Origin: Actinacidiphila acidipaludis
GTDB lineage: Bacteria; Actinomycetota; Actinomycetes; Streptomycetales; Streptomycetaceae
Direction of reading: 5' to 3'
NCBI RefSeq assembly: GCF_019890725.1
Contig: NZ_JAINZZ010000008.1
Span: 1 to 64,000 of the forward strand
Length of the DNA: 64,000 nt
This document shows, piece by piece, positions 9,187 through 17,270 of the stretch (the first letter of the stretch is position 1; every line of letters starts with the position of its first letter). The position numbers were made by a program, and so were the translations under genes. The notes below the pieces were generated by a model. The model worked only from the letters and a program-made list of their open reading frames with translations, was not told where the DNA came from and did not search any database.

Positions 9187-9927
9187 GTGACCACAGCGCC
9201 GCTCGTGCGGCGGCACACCGACCGCGGTGTCGCCGTACTCACGCTCGACTCGCCGGGCAACCGCAACGCCCTGTCCGCCGAGCTGATCGCCGATCTGGCG
9301 GCCGCCCTCGACGAGGCGGGGGCGGACCCGAGCGTCCGGGCCGTGCTGCTCACCCACGCCGGCACGTCCTTCTGCGCGGGCGCCGACCTCAAGTCGACCG
9401 GGATCCACAAGGGGCCGCGGCTCCTGGTGGACCTGATGCGGCAGATCGCCGTGCTGCCCAAGCCGGTGGTCGCGCGGGTCGACGGGCATGTACGGGCCGG
9501 CGGCCTGGGCCTGCTGGCGGCCTGCGACATCTCCGTGGCGACCGGCGCCGCCTCGTTCGCCTTCACCGAGAGCCGGCTGGGGCTGGCGCCCGCGGTGGCG
9601 TCCCTGCCGGTGCTGGCCAGGGCCGACCGGCGGGCCGCCGCCCGGTGGATCATCACCGGCGAGCGGTTCGGCACGGCCGAGGCGGTGCGCATGGGCCTCG
9701 TCACCGCCGAGGACGACGCCCTGGACGGCATCCTGGCGGGGCTGCGAGCCGCCTCCCCCCAGGGGCTCACGGCGTCGAAGGCGCTGACCACGGCGGCGTT
9801 CCTGGAGCGGCTCGACGCCGACGCCGAGGCGCTCTGCCAGGAGAGCGCCCGGCTGTTCGCGTCCGAGGACGCGGCCGAGGGCGTGCGTGCCCTGCTCGAA
9901 CGACGGGACCCGCCGTGGGCACTGTGA
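9187..9927 (+). CDS. Enoyl-CoA hydratase/isomerase family protein
   Basis: The 246-residue crotonase-fold protein has the oxyanion-hole blocks SFCAGADLKSTG and a second one at VDGHVRAGGLGLLAACDI. GTG start is supported by an AGGAG element six bases upstream; 117 bases separate it from the dehydrogenase, so it may have an extra promoter or simply a looser operon link. It should hydrate the unsaturated product of the carboxylase/dehydrogenase steps. The usual glutamates of true hydratases are not obvious (ESRLGLAPAVASL region carries one), so isomerase or hydrolase activity is possible. Confidence 0.88.
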   Translation: MTTAPLVRRHTDRGVAVLTLDSPGNRNALSAELIADLAAALDEAGADPSVRAVLLTHAGTSFCAGADLKSTGIHKGPRLLVDLMRQIAVLPKPVVARVDGHVRAGGLGLLAACDISVATGAASFAFTESRLGLAPAVASLPVLARADRRAAARWIITGERFGTAEAVRMGLVTAEDDALDGILAGLRAASPQGLTASKALTTAAFLERLDADAEALCQESARLFASEDAAEGVRALLERRDPPWAL

Positions 9928-10535
9928 CCGAGCGGGCGCCCAAGCAGGACCGCAGCCGCGCCACCCGGCAGCGCATCCTGGAGGCCGCGGTGGCCTGCCT
10001 GGCCGAGCACGGCTGGTCGGGCAGCACGGTCGCGGTGGTGTGCACCCGCGCGGGGGTGTCCAGGGGCGCCGCCCAGCACCACTTCCGCACCCGGGAGGAG
10101 CTGTTCACCGCGGCCATCGCGCACGTGGCCGAGCAGTGGCTGACCGCGGTCCGCGAGCGCGCCCGGGCGCTTCCCCGGGAGGGCCAGGACCGGACCTACG
10201 CGGTCGTGGACATGCTGGTCGCGGTCCACACAGGGCCGCTGTTCCGGGCGGCGCTGCACCTGTGGGTCGCGGCCGGTGAGGAGGAGGCTCTGCGGCCGAG
10301 GGTCGGCGCGCTGGAGGCCCGGATCGGCCGGGAGGCGCACCGGCTGGCCGTGGACTTCCTCGGCGCGGACGAGACGCAGCCGGGGGTGCGGGAGACCGTG
10401 CAGGGTGTGCTGGACATGGCCCGCGGGCTCGGCCTGGCCAACCTGCTCAGCGACGACTCGACGCGCCGCTCCGGGATCGTCCGCCAGTGGTCCCGCATCC
10501 TCGACGCGGAGCTGCGCCGGGGGGCGGAGGGCTGA
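9924..10535 (+). CDS. TetR family transcriptional regulator of the acyl-CoA operon
   Basis: The 203-residue protein has an N-terminal TetR helix-turn-helix: RSRATRQRILEAAVACLAE, then VAVVCTRAGVSRGAAQHHF. The C-terminal two thirds form the ligand-binding domain with no recognisable signature. The GTG at 9924 overlaps the enoyl-CoA hydratase stop by four bases; an in-frame GTG at 9915 is the alternative. Being the last gene of the operon and coupled to it, it is the likely autoregulator, probably sensing an acyl-CoA intermediate, with 2980-3001 as a candidate site. Confidence 0.9.
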   Translation: MTERAPKQDRSRATRQRILEAAVACLAEHGWSGSTVAVVCTRAGVSRGAAQHHFRTREELFTAAIAHVAEQWLTAVRERARALPREGQDRTYAVVDMLVAVHTGPLFRAALHLWVAAGEEEALRPRVGALEARIGREAHRLAVDFLGADETQPGVRETVQGVLDMARGLGLANLLSDDSTRRSGIVRQWSRILDAELRRGAEG

Positions 10536-11152
10536 GGCCCGGCGCCCCGGGTCCTGCCCCGGGGCAGGCGACGCGGTCGTCGGAGGCGCCAGTGCTGTGC
10601 CGGCGGCCGTGGCGATGCGGTCGGTGCCGGACCGTCCGTCCCCGCCGGCACCGAGGGCCGGTGGCAGACGCCCGGTTCGCCCGCCGGTCGAGCCTGGCCT
10701 TGAGTCGCGGTCCGCGCGCCGGGCGGGGTTCTGGCCCCCGCGGGATGCGGTCCGCCCCCCCCGGGTGGGGCATAGCCTCCGCGGGCCGCGGTTCGCCTGC
10801 CGGACGGAACCCGGCCCCCGCGGGCCACGATTCGCCCGGGCCTGTCGCCCCCGGCGGGCCGCGGTCCGCCAGGGGGGCGGAGTTCTGGCCCTCCACGGGC
10901 CGCGATTCGCCCGCCGTTGCCGGGCCTGACACCCCCGCGCGCTGCGGTCCGCCCCCTGCGGGCTACGTTCCAGCCGGGCCTGTTCGGATGAACGGTCACC
11001 ATCAGAGGAGCGGGGTCCCCCAGGGTTCGCCCGCGAGGTGCCCCCGGCCCGAGCGACCGGTCATCGGCCGGAGGTCCGGAGCGGAGCGGAGCGAACCGCC
11101 GCTTCGGGGCGTTGGACGGAGTGCGGCACGCATCGCGGCCGGTCGGGTGTGC
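10536..11152. other. 617-base gap with degenerate repeats and no convincing gene
   Basis: Several overlapping frames are open here only because of extreme GC content; their translations are runs of Arg, Ala, Gly and Pro with no domain. The middle holds a family of imperfect GC-rich repeats (see 10737-10972). The tetR and DUF1349 genes converge on this region, so it is a 3'-to-3' spacer. Confidence 0.7.
10737..10972. repeat. About seven degenerate copies of a GC-rich element
   Basis: Variants of a core CGCGGGCCGCGGTTCGCC recur near 10737, 10778, 10816, 10850, 10891, 10932 and 10954, spaced roughly 33-41 bases apart. Copies differ by a few substitutions each. They lie between convergent genes. 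Function unknown; an old eroded tandem array is the simplest reading. Confidence 0.6.
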
Positions 11153-11746
11153 TCAGTGCAGGGAGGCGTCCGCGGGGCCGGTGGCGAGCCGGGTGAATCG
11201 CACGCGCAGGCCGTCGTGCAGCGGGGAGCAGCAGAAGGGGCCGGCGTGGGCGTCCGCGGCCGGGTCGAGCCAGGCCAGACGCACCATGCGCCAGGGCTCG
11301 CCGCCGCAGCGCGCCCGTACCGTCACCGCGTCGCCGGCGCGGCTGACCCGGACGGTGACCTCGCGTCCGGTCCACTCGGGGACCGGGGCCAGCGACCAGT
11401 CGGAGGTGCCGTGCGTGACGACGGCGCCCAACTGCGGCGCGCCGTCGGACCGTTCGATCCCCGCTTTGATCCAGTTCTCCGCGTCGGCCCGGACCAGGAC
11501 ACCGGCCTGGTCGTACAGCTCGGGGAAGTCCGCGACGAAGGAGACCTCGACGGCGGTGCCCGGCGGGAAGGGGCTCAGCAGCGCGTGGCCGTCGTCATGG
11601 ACGAAGCCGTAGCTCGTGGTGCGCCAGAAGTCGCTGCCCTCGCGGGTGGTGACGACGAGCCCGGTGCCGTCCTCGCGCACATCGGCGGGCGGGTTGAGCC
11701 AGCGGCCGTCGGCCCAGGGCAGGTCACGTTCGGTCGGTGAGGTCAC
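11153..11746 (-). CDS. DUF1349 (concanavalin-A-like) domain protein
   Basis: The 197-residue protein is a single DUF1349 jelly-roll domain, with the typical blocks EGSDFWRTTSYGF, YDQAGVLVRAD, NWIKAGIE and GPFCCSPL. Members are cytosolic beta-sandwich proteins of unclear role, often called regulation-of-enolase-like. The chosen GTG gives an N-terminus (MTSPTERDLPWADGRWLNPP) without upstream junk and overlaps the 3' end of the twin-GNAT gene by 23 bases, so the two are likely co-transcribed. Confidence 0.85.
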   Translation of the reverse strand: MTSPTERDLPWADGRWLNPPADVREDGTGLVVTTREGSDFWRTTSYGFVHDDGHALLSPFPPGTAVEVSFVADFPELYDQAGVLVRADAENWIKAGIERSDGAPQLGAVVTHGTSDWSLAPVPEWTGREVTVRVSRAGDAVTVRARCGGEPWRMVRLAWLDPAADAHAGPFCCSPLHDGLRVRFTRLATGPADASLH

Positions 11747-12656
11747 GGATGTACCGCCATTCGGTCGCGCACGGCCGGTAGCCGAGCCATCGGTTGACGG
11801 CCAGCATCGGTTCGTTGCCGTCGTCGTTGCTGGTGTAGGCCTCGCGGAGTCCGCGCGTGCGGGCGAGGTGCAGCGAGTGGGCCTTGGCCGCCTTGGCCAG
11901 GCCGCGGCCGCGGTGGGCGCGGCGGATTCCGGTGCCGCCGGACCAGTACCGCGTGCGGCCGTCGGTCTCCACGATGAGCATCCCGGCGACCTCACCGTCC
12001 ACCACCGGCACGATGCTCAGCTCCGGGTCGAAGCCGGGCCGGTCCCAGGTCACGGCCTTCCAGTCGGCGAGGGAGATGGCGTCGGAGTTCACGTCGCCGG
12101 GCTCGTCCTGGAAGGCCTCCTGGTCGGCCGCGTGCAGCGGGCTCGGGTCGTCGGCCCAATGGGACGCCGGGAGCAGCTCCACCCCGGCCGGCAGCTCGGG
12201 CACGGCCGGCAGCGATCCGGCGTCCGTCAGGCCGAGGCGCTGGAAGCTCGCCGAACGGCCGCGCCGGTAGGCGTGGCGGGCGGCGAAAGCGTGCGCGCCG
12301 GGGTCGTCCGCGGCCCAGGCGTAGACGGTGTGGGCCCCTTTGCCGGTCAGGTGCTCTTCGGCCGCCGCCAGCAGGGCGCCGCCCACGCCGCGGTGGCGCG
12401 CGCCGGGCGCGACGGTGAGGTTGGCGAAGGACAGCCCCGTGTCGCTGGTGTCGGCGAACAAGCCGGTCCTGACGCATCCCACGGGCGTGCCGCCCTCCTC
12501 GGCCACCAGCAGCCGGAAGTGCTGGCGCGCGGGCGAGCGTGTGACCTGGGCGTGCAGGCCGTCGGGCGTCACCACGAGGTACGGCGCGGTCGCGTAGAGC
12601 AGTTCGGAGAGGGGGACGCTGTCCCCGTCGCGGTAGTCCCGCACGATCAAGGTCAC
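11724..12656 (-). CDS. GNAT acetyltransferase with two GNAT domains
   Basis: The 310-residue protein contains two consecutive GNAT folds. The first has the acetyl-CoA loop VAPGARHRGVGGALL; the second has RRAHRGRGLAKAAKAHSL followed by TSNDDGNEPMLAVNRWLGY, a typical C-terminal motif. Substrate is unknown; duplicated GNATs of this kind include mycothiol synthase-like enzymes, but no specific match is claimed. The frame extends upstream to 12824, but the upstream part is Pro/Arg-rich noise; the GTG giving MTLIVRDYRDGDSVP fits the domain start. Confidence 0.87.
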   Translation of the reverse strand: MTLIVRDYRDGDSVPLSELLYATAPYLVVTPDGLHAQVTRSPARQHFRLLVAEEGGTPVGCVRTGLFADTSDTGLSFANLTVAPGARHRGVGGALLAAAEEHLTGKGAHTVYAWAADDPGAHAFAARHAYRRGRSASFQRLGLTDAGSLPAVPELPAGVELLPASHWADDPSPLHAADQEAFQDEPGDVNSDAISLADWKAVTWDRPGFDPELSIVPVVDGEVAGMLIVETDGRTRYWSGGTGIRRAHRGRGLAKAAKAHSLHLARTRGLREAYTSNDDGNEPMLAVNRWLGYRPCATEWRYIRDLTDRT

Positions 12657-12970
12657 GGTGAGGCACCCTACGCGCCGCGCCTTCGCAGTGCCCGGGGTTT
12701 TCGGTGGGGGGCGGGGAGGCTGGGGCCTCGGTCCTCGGGTCTCGGGTTCTGGGGCGTCGGGGGGCGGCCTGTGGCTGACTGCGGCTGACTGCGGCTGACT
12801 GCGGACCTTTTCAGGTCGGGTCACGGATGATCGCGTGCCCGGGCGGGCAGGCGCGGGGCGTCGGGGGTCCGCGCGCCGGCCTTGCCGGGGGGATGCTGGA
12901 GACAGGGGGTGCTGCGATCCGGGCCCCGGCCCCCGGGAACGCCCGGGGCAGTGGCGCGGGGAGAAGGGAG
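12657..12970. other. 314-base divergent spacer with a short tandem repeat
   Basis: This region separates the divergent twin-GNAT and DUF6343 genes and must hold both promoters, though no clear -10/-35 pair stands out. It is G-rich on the plus strand and includes three exact copies of GGCTGACTGC at 12773-12802. Confidence 0.6.
12773..12802. repeat. Three exact 10-bp tandem copies (GGCTGACTGC)
   Basis: Three perfect head-to-tail copies lie in the spacer between divergent genes. A 10-bp period matches one helical turn. Likely replication slippage; a role in promoter geometry is possible but unproven. Confidence 0.8.
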
Positions 12971-13264
12971 ATGACGCGGATGCCCAGAACCGGATCGGAA
13001 CCCGTCCAGGCGCGCAGCCCGCTGCGCCTGCGGCTCGGGCTGGCGATCTGCGGAGTGGTCTGGGGTGCGGCGGCGGCCGTCGGCTTCGCCCTGGCCCACC
13101 AGCCCGGATGGGCCGCCTTCGTCGCGGCGATCGGGGCGCTCGCCCTGCTGGACGTGATCATCGTGGTCCGCCACATGCGGCAGGGGGCGCACTGGCAGCC
13201 GGGCCGCAACATCCCGCCCTACCAGCCGGTGGAGCCGCGCCGCAGGCCGAGTTCCCGCAGATGA
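12971..13264 (+). CDS. DUF6343 family small membrane protein
   Basis: The 97-residue product starts MTRMPRTGSEPVQARSPLRLRL, then has two hydrophobic helices (about residues 24-43 and 47-63) and a conserved tail HMRQGAHWQPGRNIPPYQPVEP, the hallmark of actinobacterial DUF6343. GAGAAGGGAG precedes the ATG. A longer frame from 12827 is rejected for lack of a ribosome-binding site and repeat-like composition. Function unknown. Confidence 0.85.
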   Translation: MTRMPRTGSEPVQARSPLRLRLGLAICGVVWGAAAAVGFALAHQPGWAAFVAAIGALALLDVIIVVRHMRQGAHWQPGRNIPPYQPVEPRRRPSSRR

Positions 13265-13411
13265 GAGGGCTCGACCTGGGTGTGGAACGCCGGTGAGCGG
13301 GCCGCAGTCTCGTGGTGGCTCCCCTGTGCCACGAACCACGGGCGCAGGCCCCGGCGCTGACCAGGGAGGCGGCACAGTGACGCGGACGCGGAAACGCGCC
13401 CGGACACACAG

Positions 13412-13442
13412 AAAGGCCCGGCACATGATGTGCCGGGCCTTT
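13412..13442 (-). terminator. Terminator of the initiator tRNA gene
   Basis: A perfect 14-bp stem (13412-13425 with 13429-13442) closes on a three-base loop eight bases past the tRNA 3' end. The A/T-ended stem gives a short U run on the minus transcript. Confidence 0.85.
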
Positions 13443-13449
13443 CCTTCAG

Positions 13450-13523
13450 TAGCGGGGACAGGATTTGAACCTGCGACCTCTGGGTTATGAGCCCAGCGAG
13501 CTACCGAGCTGCTCCACCCCGCG
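13450..13523 (-). tRNA. Initiator tRNA-fMet (anticodon CAU)
   Basis: The minus strand folds into a full cloverleaf: acceptor stem CGCGGGG/CCCCGCT, D-arm GAGCAGCTCGGTAGCTC, anticodon stem CTGGG-CTCATAA-CCCAG and T-arm with GTTCAAATC. The three G:C pairs closing the anticodon stem and the unpaired 1:72 position (C against T) are the marks of an initiator rather than elongator tRNA-Met. CCA is not encoded. Confidence 0.95.
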
Positions 13524-13632
13524 TCGGTGAACTCCACTTTAGGGGGTGTTCACCCAGGCGCCAAATCCATTTCCGCGCCGCACCCCACGGAGCCGTGCGG
13601 CGCGGGTGCGAGGGAGGGCCGCCCGGTACCAG

Positions 13633-13955
13633 TCAGCGGCCCAGCAGCCGGCGGCGCCGAGGGCGCTCGATGACCAGGGTCGCGGCGCCAGCACGCTCAC
13701 ACACACCGCCGCCCAGAGCGGCCAGACCGCCGCCCTCGCGGAGACGACGGCGGCCGCCAGCTCCATCAGCACCAGCAGCACGGTGGCCCAGCCGGGCACG
13801 GCCACCATCACCTGCGCCTTCTCCCCAGGAGTCGCGAACACCGTGGGCAGCCCGATGAGCACGATCAGTGACAGCACGGACAGCACCCAGGACGTGTGCC
13901 ACAGCCACCAGGGCGTGGCCACCCAGGCCGCGAGTTCGGTCGCGAACCGGAACAC
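13633..13955 (-). pseudogene. Small YrdB/DUF2568-like membrane protein gene with a 1-base frameshift
   Basis: From a GTG at 13955 the product begins MFRFATELAAWVATPWWLWH and continues with hydrophobic helices and the block GLPTVFATPGEKAQVMVAVPG, typical of small four-helix integral membrane proteins of the YrdB/DUF2568 kind. Near 13681-13690 the reading frame slips: the original frame runs on for about 50 residues of Arg/Trp/Ala-rich noise to 13539, whereas the other frame gives ATLVIERPRRRRLLGR and a stop at 13633, which looks like a natural end of this family. One missing base after SVLA explains it. Either a real decay event or a sequencing error. Confidence 0.6.
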
Positions 13956-14520
13956 AGCGGGCAGCCCGTCTACAGCCCGTACCGGTCCGCCCCCGCCCGC
14001 GGTACGGCCCGTGCCGGGCCACCCCCGCCCGCCGTACAGCCCGTGCAGGGCCGCCCCCGTAGAGCGCGTGCCGGGCACCCCCGCGCGCCTCCGGCAGGAG
14101 CCGGAAAAAGCCTTTGCGGCCGCCCCAACGCCGCCGTACCGTCGTTCTCGGCCGTATCGCCGTCCGACAGGAGAAGGCCGTTGTACGTCTGAGGTCCCGG
14201 GTCACCGTCGCCCGCCCGCCGCGTCCCGCTTGAAGGGTGACGCCGCGCGCGGCACGCGTGTGCGACCTCGGCTACGAAGCAGGCCACGGGCGGTCTCGCG
14301 GCGTTCGCCGCGTCCTCACCGGCCGGATCCGACCGGACCCCGTCGAACCGACGGGTCACGGCCGGCACGCCGGTCCGGCCGCCCGCATCCCCTGTGCCTC
14401 CGCCCGTCCGTGTCCGCGTGACGTGCGGATCCGCCCGGCGTGGCCTGCCGACTCAGCGCACCCGCAACCGGTGTCCCGTTCCGTCGCTCTGCCCACCACC
14501 CAGCGACCCGGGAGATCCTC
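13956..14520. other. 565-base spacer upstream of the second ABC-F gene
   Basis: The region contains the 32-bp repeats at 13987-14075 and must contain the ABC-F promoter and leader. Open frames here are low-complexity. I see no unambiguous leader peptide, although ABC-F genes are often preceded by attenuators; a short GTG frame around 14420 runs into the ABC-F start but has no supporting features. Confidence 0.5.
13987..14075. repeat. 32-bp tandem repeat, about 2.8 copies
   Basis: Units at 13987-14018 and 14019-14050 are 32 bases long and match at most positions (CCGCCCCCGCCCGCGGTACG versus CCACCCCCGCCCGCCGTACA at their starts); a shortened third unit runs 14051-14075. A partial unit precedes at about 13969. 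The array is upstream of the small membrane gene, which argues for that gene's internal GTG start. Confidence 0.75.
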
Positions 14521-16137
14521 ATGTCATTTCTCACCGCCTCCGTCATCTGCTCGCGCCTCACCTTCGGATGGCCGGACGGCTCACACCTCTTCGACGGCCT
14601 CAACTGGACGGCCGGACCCGGCCGTACGGGACTCATCGGCCTCAACGGCGCGGGCAAGTCGACCTTGCTGAAGATGCTCGCCGGTCAACTCGCCCCCACC
14701 TCGGGCACCGTGAAGGTCACGGGCGAGATCGGCTACCTGCCGCAGGACGCCGCGCTGGACACCTCGTTGCGTGTCGACCGGGCGCTCGGCATCGACGCGG
14801 TCCGGGCCGCGCTGCACGCCATCGAGGCCGGCGACACCCGCGAAGAGCACTTCGCCGTGGTCGGCGACGACTGGGACGTCGAGGAGCGCGCCCGCGCGAC
14901 CCTCGACGCGCTCGGACTGGACCGGATCGGCCTGGACCGCACCGTCGGGGAGGTCTCGGGCGGCGAGTCGGTGCTGCTGCGGCTCGCGGCGCTGCTGCTG
15001 CGCCGTCCCGACGTGCTGCTGCTCGACGAACCGACCAACAACCTGGACCTGCGCGCCCGGCGTCACCTCTACGAGGCGGTGGCGTCCTGGCGCGGGCTGC
15101 TCGTCGTGGTCAGCCACGACCGCGAACTGCTGGAGTACGTCGACCAGATCGCCGATCTGCGCGGCGGCGAGGTGCAGGTGTACGGCGGCAACATGTCGGC
15201 GTACGAGGAGGCGCTGGCCGTCGAGCAGGAGGCGGCGGAGCGGACGGTCCGCGCCGCCGAGGCGGACATGAAGCGCCAGAAGCGCGAACTGGTCGAGGCA
15301 CAGGTGAAGTTGGCGCGCCGGGTGCGGTACGGACAGAAGATGTACGACACCAAGCGGGAGCCGCGGGCGGTGATGAAGCTGCGCAAGCGGTCGGCCGAGG
15401 TCTCCGCGGGAAAGCACCGGCAGCTGCACACCGATCGCCTGGCCGAGGCCAAGGAGCGGCTGGACGAGGCGGTGCTGGCGGTCAGGGACGACGACGAGAT
15501 CCGCGTCGACCTGCCGCACACCGCGGTGCCGGCCGGCCGGACCGTGCTGACGCTCGACGGTGTGCGTCTGCGCTACGGCACGCGCGCCATGCTGGAGGTG
15601 CGGGGCCCGGAGCGGATCGCCCTGCTCGGCGGCAACGGCGCCGGCAAGTCGACGCTGCTGCGCACCCTGGCCGGAGAGATCCCGCCCGCGGCCGGAGAGG
15701 CGTACGTCCACGTGCCGGCCCGCTACCTGCCGCAGCGTCTCGACGTGCTGGACGGGGAGGCGACGGTTGCCGAGAACGTGGCCGCGTTCGCTCCCTCGGC
15801 GAACACCAACGCGATCCGGGCCCGGTTGGCGCGCTTCCTGTTCCGCGGTGCGCGGGCCGACCAGCCGGCCGGTTCGCTGTCGGGCGGGGAGCGGTTCCGG
15901 GCGACACTCGCGGCCCTGATGCTCGCCGAGCCCGCACCGCAACTGCTGCTGCTGGACGAGCCCACGAACAACCTGGACCTGGCGTCGGTACGGCAACTGA
16001 CGTCCGCCCTGGCCGCGTTCGAGGGTGCGCTGGTGGTGGCGAGCCACGATCTGCCGTTCCTGCGGTCGCTGGGCATCACCCGGTGGCTGCTGATCGAGGA
16101 CGGCACGCTGAAGGAGGTGGACCGCGCGCTGATGTGA
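14521..16137 (+). CDS. ABC-F family ATPase, second copy type
   Basis: The 538-residue protein has two ATP-binding cassettes and no membrane helices. Domain 1: GLNGAGKSTLL, VSGGES signature, LLDEPTNNLDL. Domain 2: GGNGAGKSTLL, LSGGERFRA, LLLDEPTNNLDL. The charged linker between them includes REPRAVMKLRKRSAEVSAGKH. It differs clearly from the ABC-F gene at 705-2339 (different signatures and linker), so the two are not recent duplicates. GGGAGA precedes the ATG. ABC-F proteins of this class in actinobacteria include macrolide/lincosamide/pleuromutilin resistance factors as well as housekeeping translation factors; no choice can be made here. Confidence 0.92.
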   Translation: MSFLTASVICSRLTFGWPDGSHLFDGLNWTAGPGRTGLIGLNGAGKSTLLKMLAGQLAPTSGTVKVTGEIGYLPQDAALDTSLRVDRALGIDAVRAALHAIEAGDTREEHFAVVGDDWDVEERARATLDALGLDRIGLDRTVGEVSGGESVLLRLAALLLRRPDVLLLDEPTNNLDLRARRHLYEAVASWRGLLVVVSHDRELLEYVDQIADLRGGEVQVYGGNMSAYEEALAVEQEAAERTVRAAEADMKRQKRELVEAQVKLARRVRYGQKMYDTKREPRAVMKLRKRSAEVSAGKHRQLHTDRLAEAKERLDEAVLAVRDDDEIRVDLPHTAVPAGRTVLTLDGVRLRYGTRAMLEVRGPERIALLGGNGAGKSTLLRTLAGEIPPAAGEAYVHVPARYLPQRLDVLDGEATVAENVAAFAPSANTNAIRARLARFLFRGARADQPAGSLSGGERFRATLAALMLAEPAPQLLLLDEPTNNLDLASVRQLTSALAAFEGALVVASHDLPFLRSLGITRWLLIEDGTLKEVDRALM

Positions 16138-16279
16138 CCGAGCGTGGATGTGCCCGCGCGCTGGTGTGACCGGACCCGCGTGGCCGGGGCGTCGCAACCG
16201 CCGTGGCCCTTGCCGGCGCATGGCCGCCGCGCCGTCTCCCCGAGGTTTGGGGAGGCGCGCGGCGTGCCAGGTAAGGGCC

Positions 16280-17221
16280 ATGAGCACTGACGGATCCGTC
16301 CCGGCACCGGCCCTCGCCCTCTCGGAAGAAGTCGCGGACGCGCTGGCCCGGCGCGCGCCCGTAGTGGCCCTGGAGTCGACGATCATCGCCCACGGCCTGC
16401 CGCGGCCCCGCAATCTGCGGGTCGCCCGGGAGCTGGAGCAGATCGTGCGGGACGCCGGGGCGGTCCCGGCCACGGTGGCCGTCCTCGACGGGGTGCCGCA
16501 CGTCGGGCTCGACAAGGACCAGGTGGAAAGGGTCGCGGAGGACCCCGCCCTGCGCAAGCTCGGGTTCCGCGACCTGGCTCCCGCCCTCGCCGCCGGCGCC
16601 AGCGGTGCCACGACCGTCTCCGGGACGGCGTTCCTCGCCGCCCGCGCGGGCATCCGGGTGTTCGGCACCGGCGGCCTGGGCGGGGTGCACCGCGGCTGGA
16701 CGTCGGTCCAGGACGAGTCCGCCGACCTCCGGCTGCTGGCGGCGACCCGGATCACGGTGGTGTGCGCGGGCGTCAAGTCGATCCTCGACGTCCCCGCGAC
16801 GCTGCAGCGCCTGGAGACGCTCGGCGTGGGGGTCGTCGGCTACGGCACCGACCGCTTCCCCGGCTTCTACCTCACCGACTCCGGCGAGCCGGTGGACTGG
16901 ACGGTCGCCTCAGCGGACGGGATCGCCGCCGTCATGGCCGCGCAGGACGCGTTGGGCGGCCTGGAGTCGGCGCTGGTGGTGGCCAATCCCGTACCGCGGG
17001 AGCGGCAGCTCGACCCGGATCTGCACGACCGCGTCCTGGCCGAGGCCCTGGCGGCGGCCGACCGCGACGGCGTCACCGGCCAGGCCATCACCCCCTTCCT
17101 GCTGGCCTACCTCACCGAGCACACCCGAGGCGCCTCGCTGGAGGCCAACTTGGCGGCGGTCCGCGGCAACGTCGCCCTCGCCGCGGCCATCGCCGTGGCG
17201 TGGTCCAGCAGAGCGGCATGA
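16280..17221 (+). CDS. psuG: Pseudouridine-5'-phosphate glycosidase
   Basis: The 313-residue protein carries the family signatures ALESTIIAHGLPRPRN near the N-terminus, ATVAVLDGVPHVGL, VFGTGGLGGVHRG and GYGTDRFPGFY. PsuG splits pseudouridine 5'-phosphate into uracil and ribose 5-phosphate (reversible in vitro). The start MSTDGSVPAPALA at 16280 is preceded by AAGGGCC. It is followed after 49 bases by a PfkB-type kinase, the standard PsuG-PsuK pairing for pseudouridine salvage from RNA turnover. Confidence 0.94.
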   Translation: MSTDGSVPAPALALSEEVADALARRAPVVALESTIIAHGLPRPRNLRVARELEQIVRDAGAVPATVAVLDGVPHVGLDKDQVERVAEDPALRKLGFRDLAPALAAGASGATTVSGTAFLAARAGIRVFGTGGLGGVHRGWTSVQDESADLRLLAATRITVVCAGVKSILDVPATLQRLETLGVGVVGYGTDRFPGFYLTDSGEPVDWTVASADGIAAVMAAQDALGGLESALVVANPVPRERQLDPDLHDRVLAEALAAADRDGVTGQAITPFLLAYLTEHTRGASLEANLAAVRGNVALAAAIAVAWSSRAA

Positions 17222-17270
17222 GTGCGACGGCCCCGCGCGCGAACGGTGTCGCTCGGCGTGCGGAGGGTGG

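Noticed and set aside
10737..14075. CRISPR array from spaced GC-rich repeats
   Set aside because: Copies are degenerate, spacing is irregular and no unique spacers of constant length separate them.
14394..16169. 591-residue frame overlapping the ABC-F gene on the same strand
   Set aside because: Arg/Gly-rich reading of an ABC-F gene whose own frame has both Walker and signature motifs.
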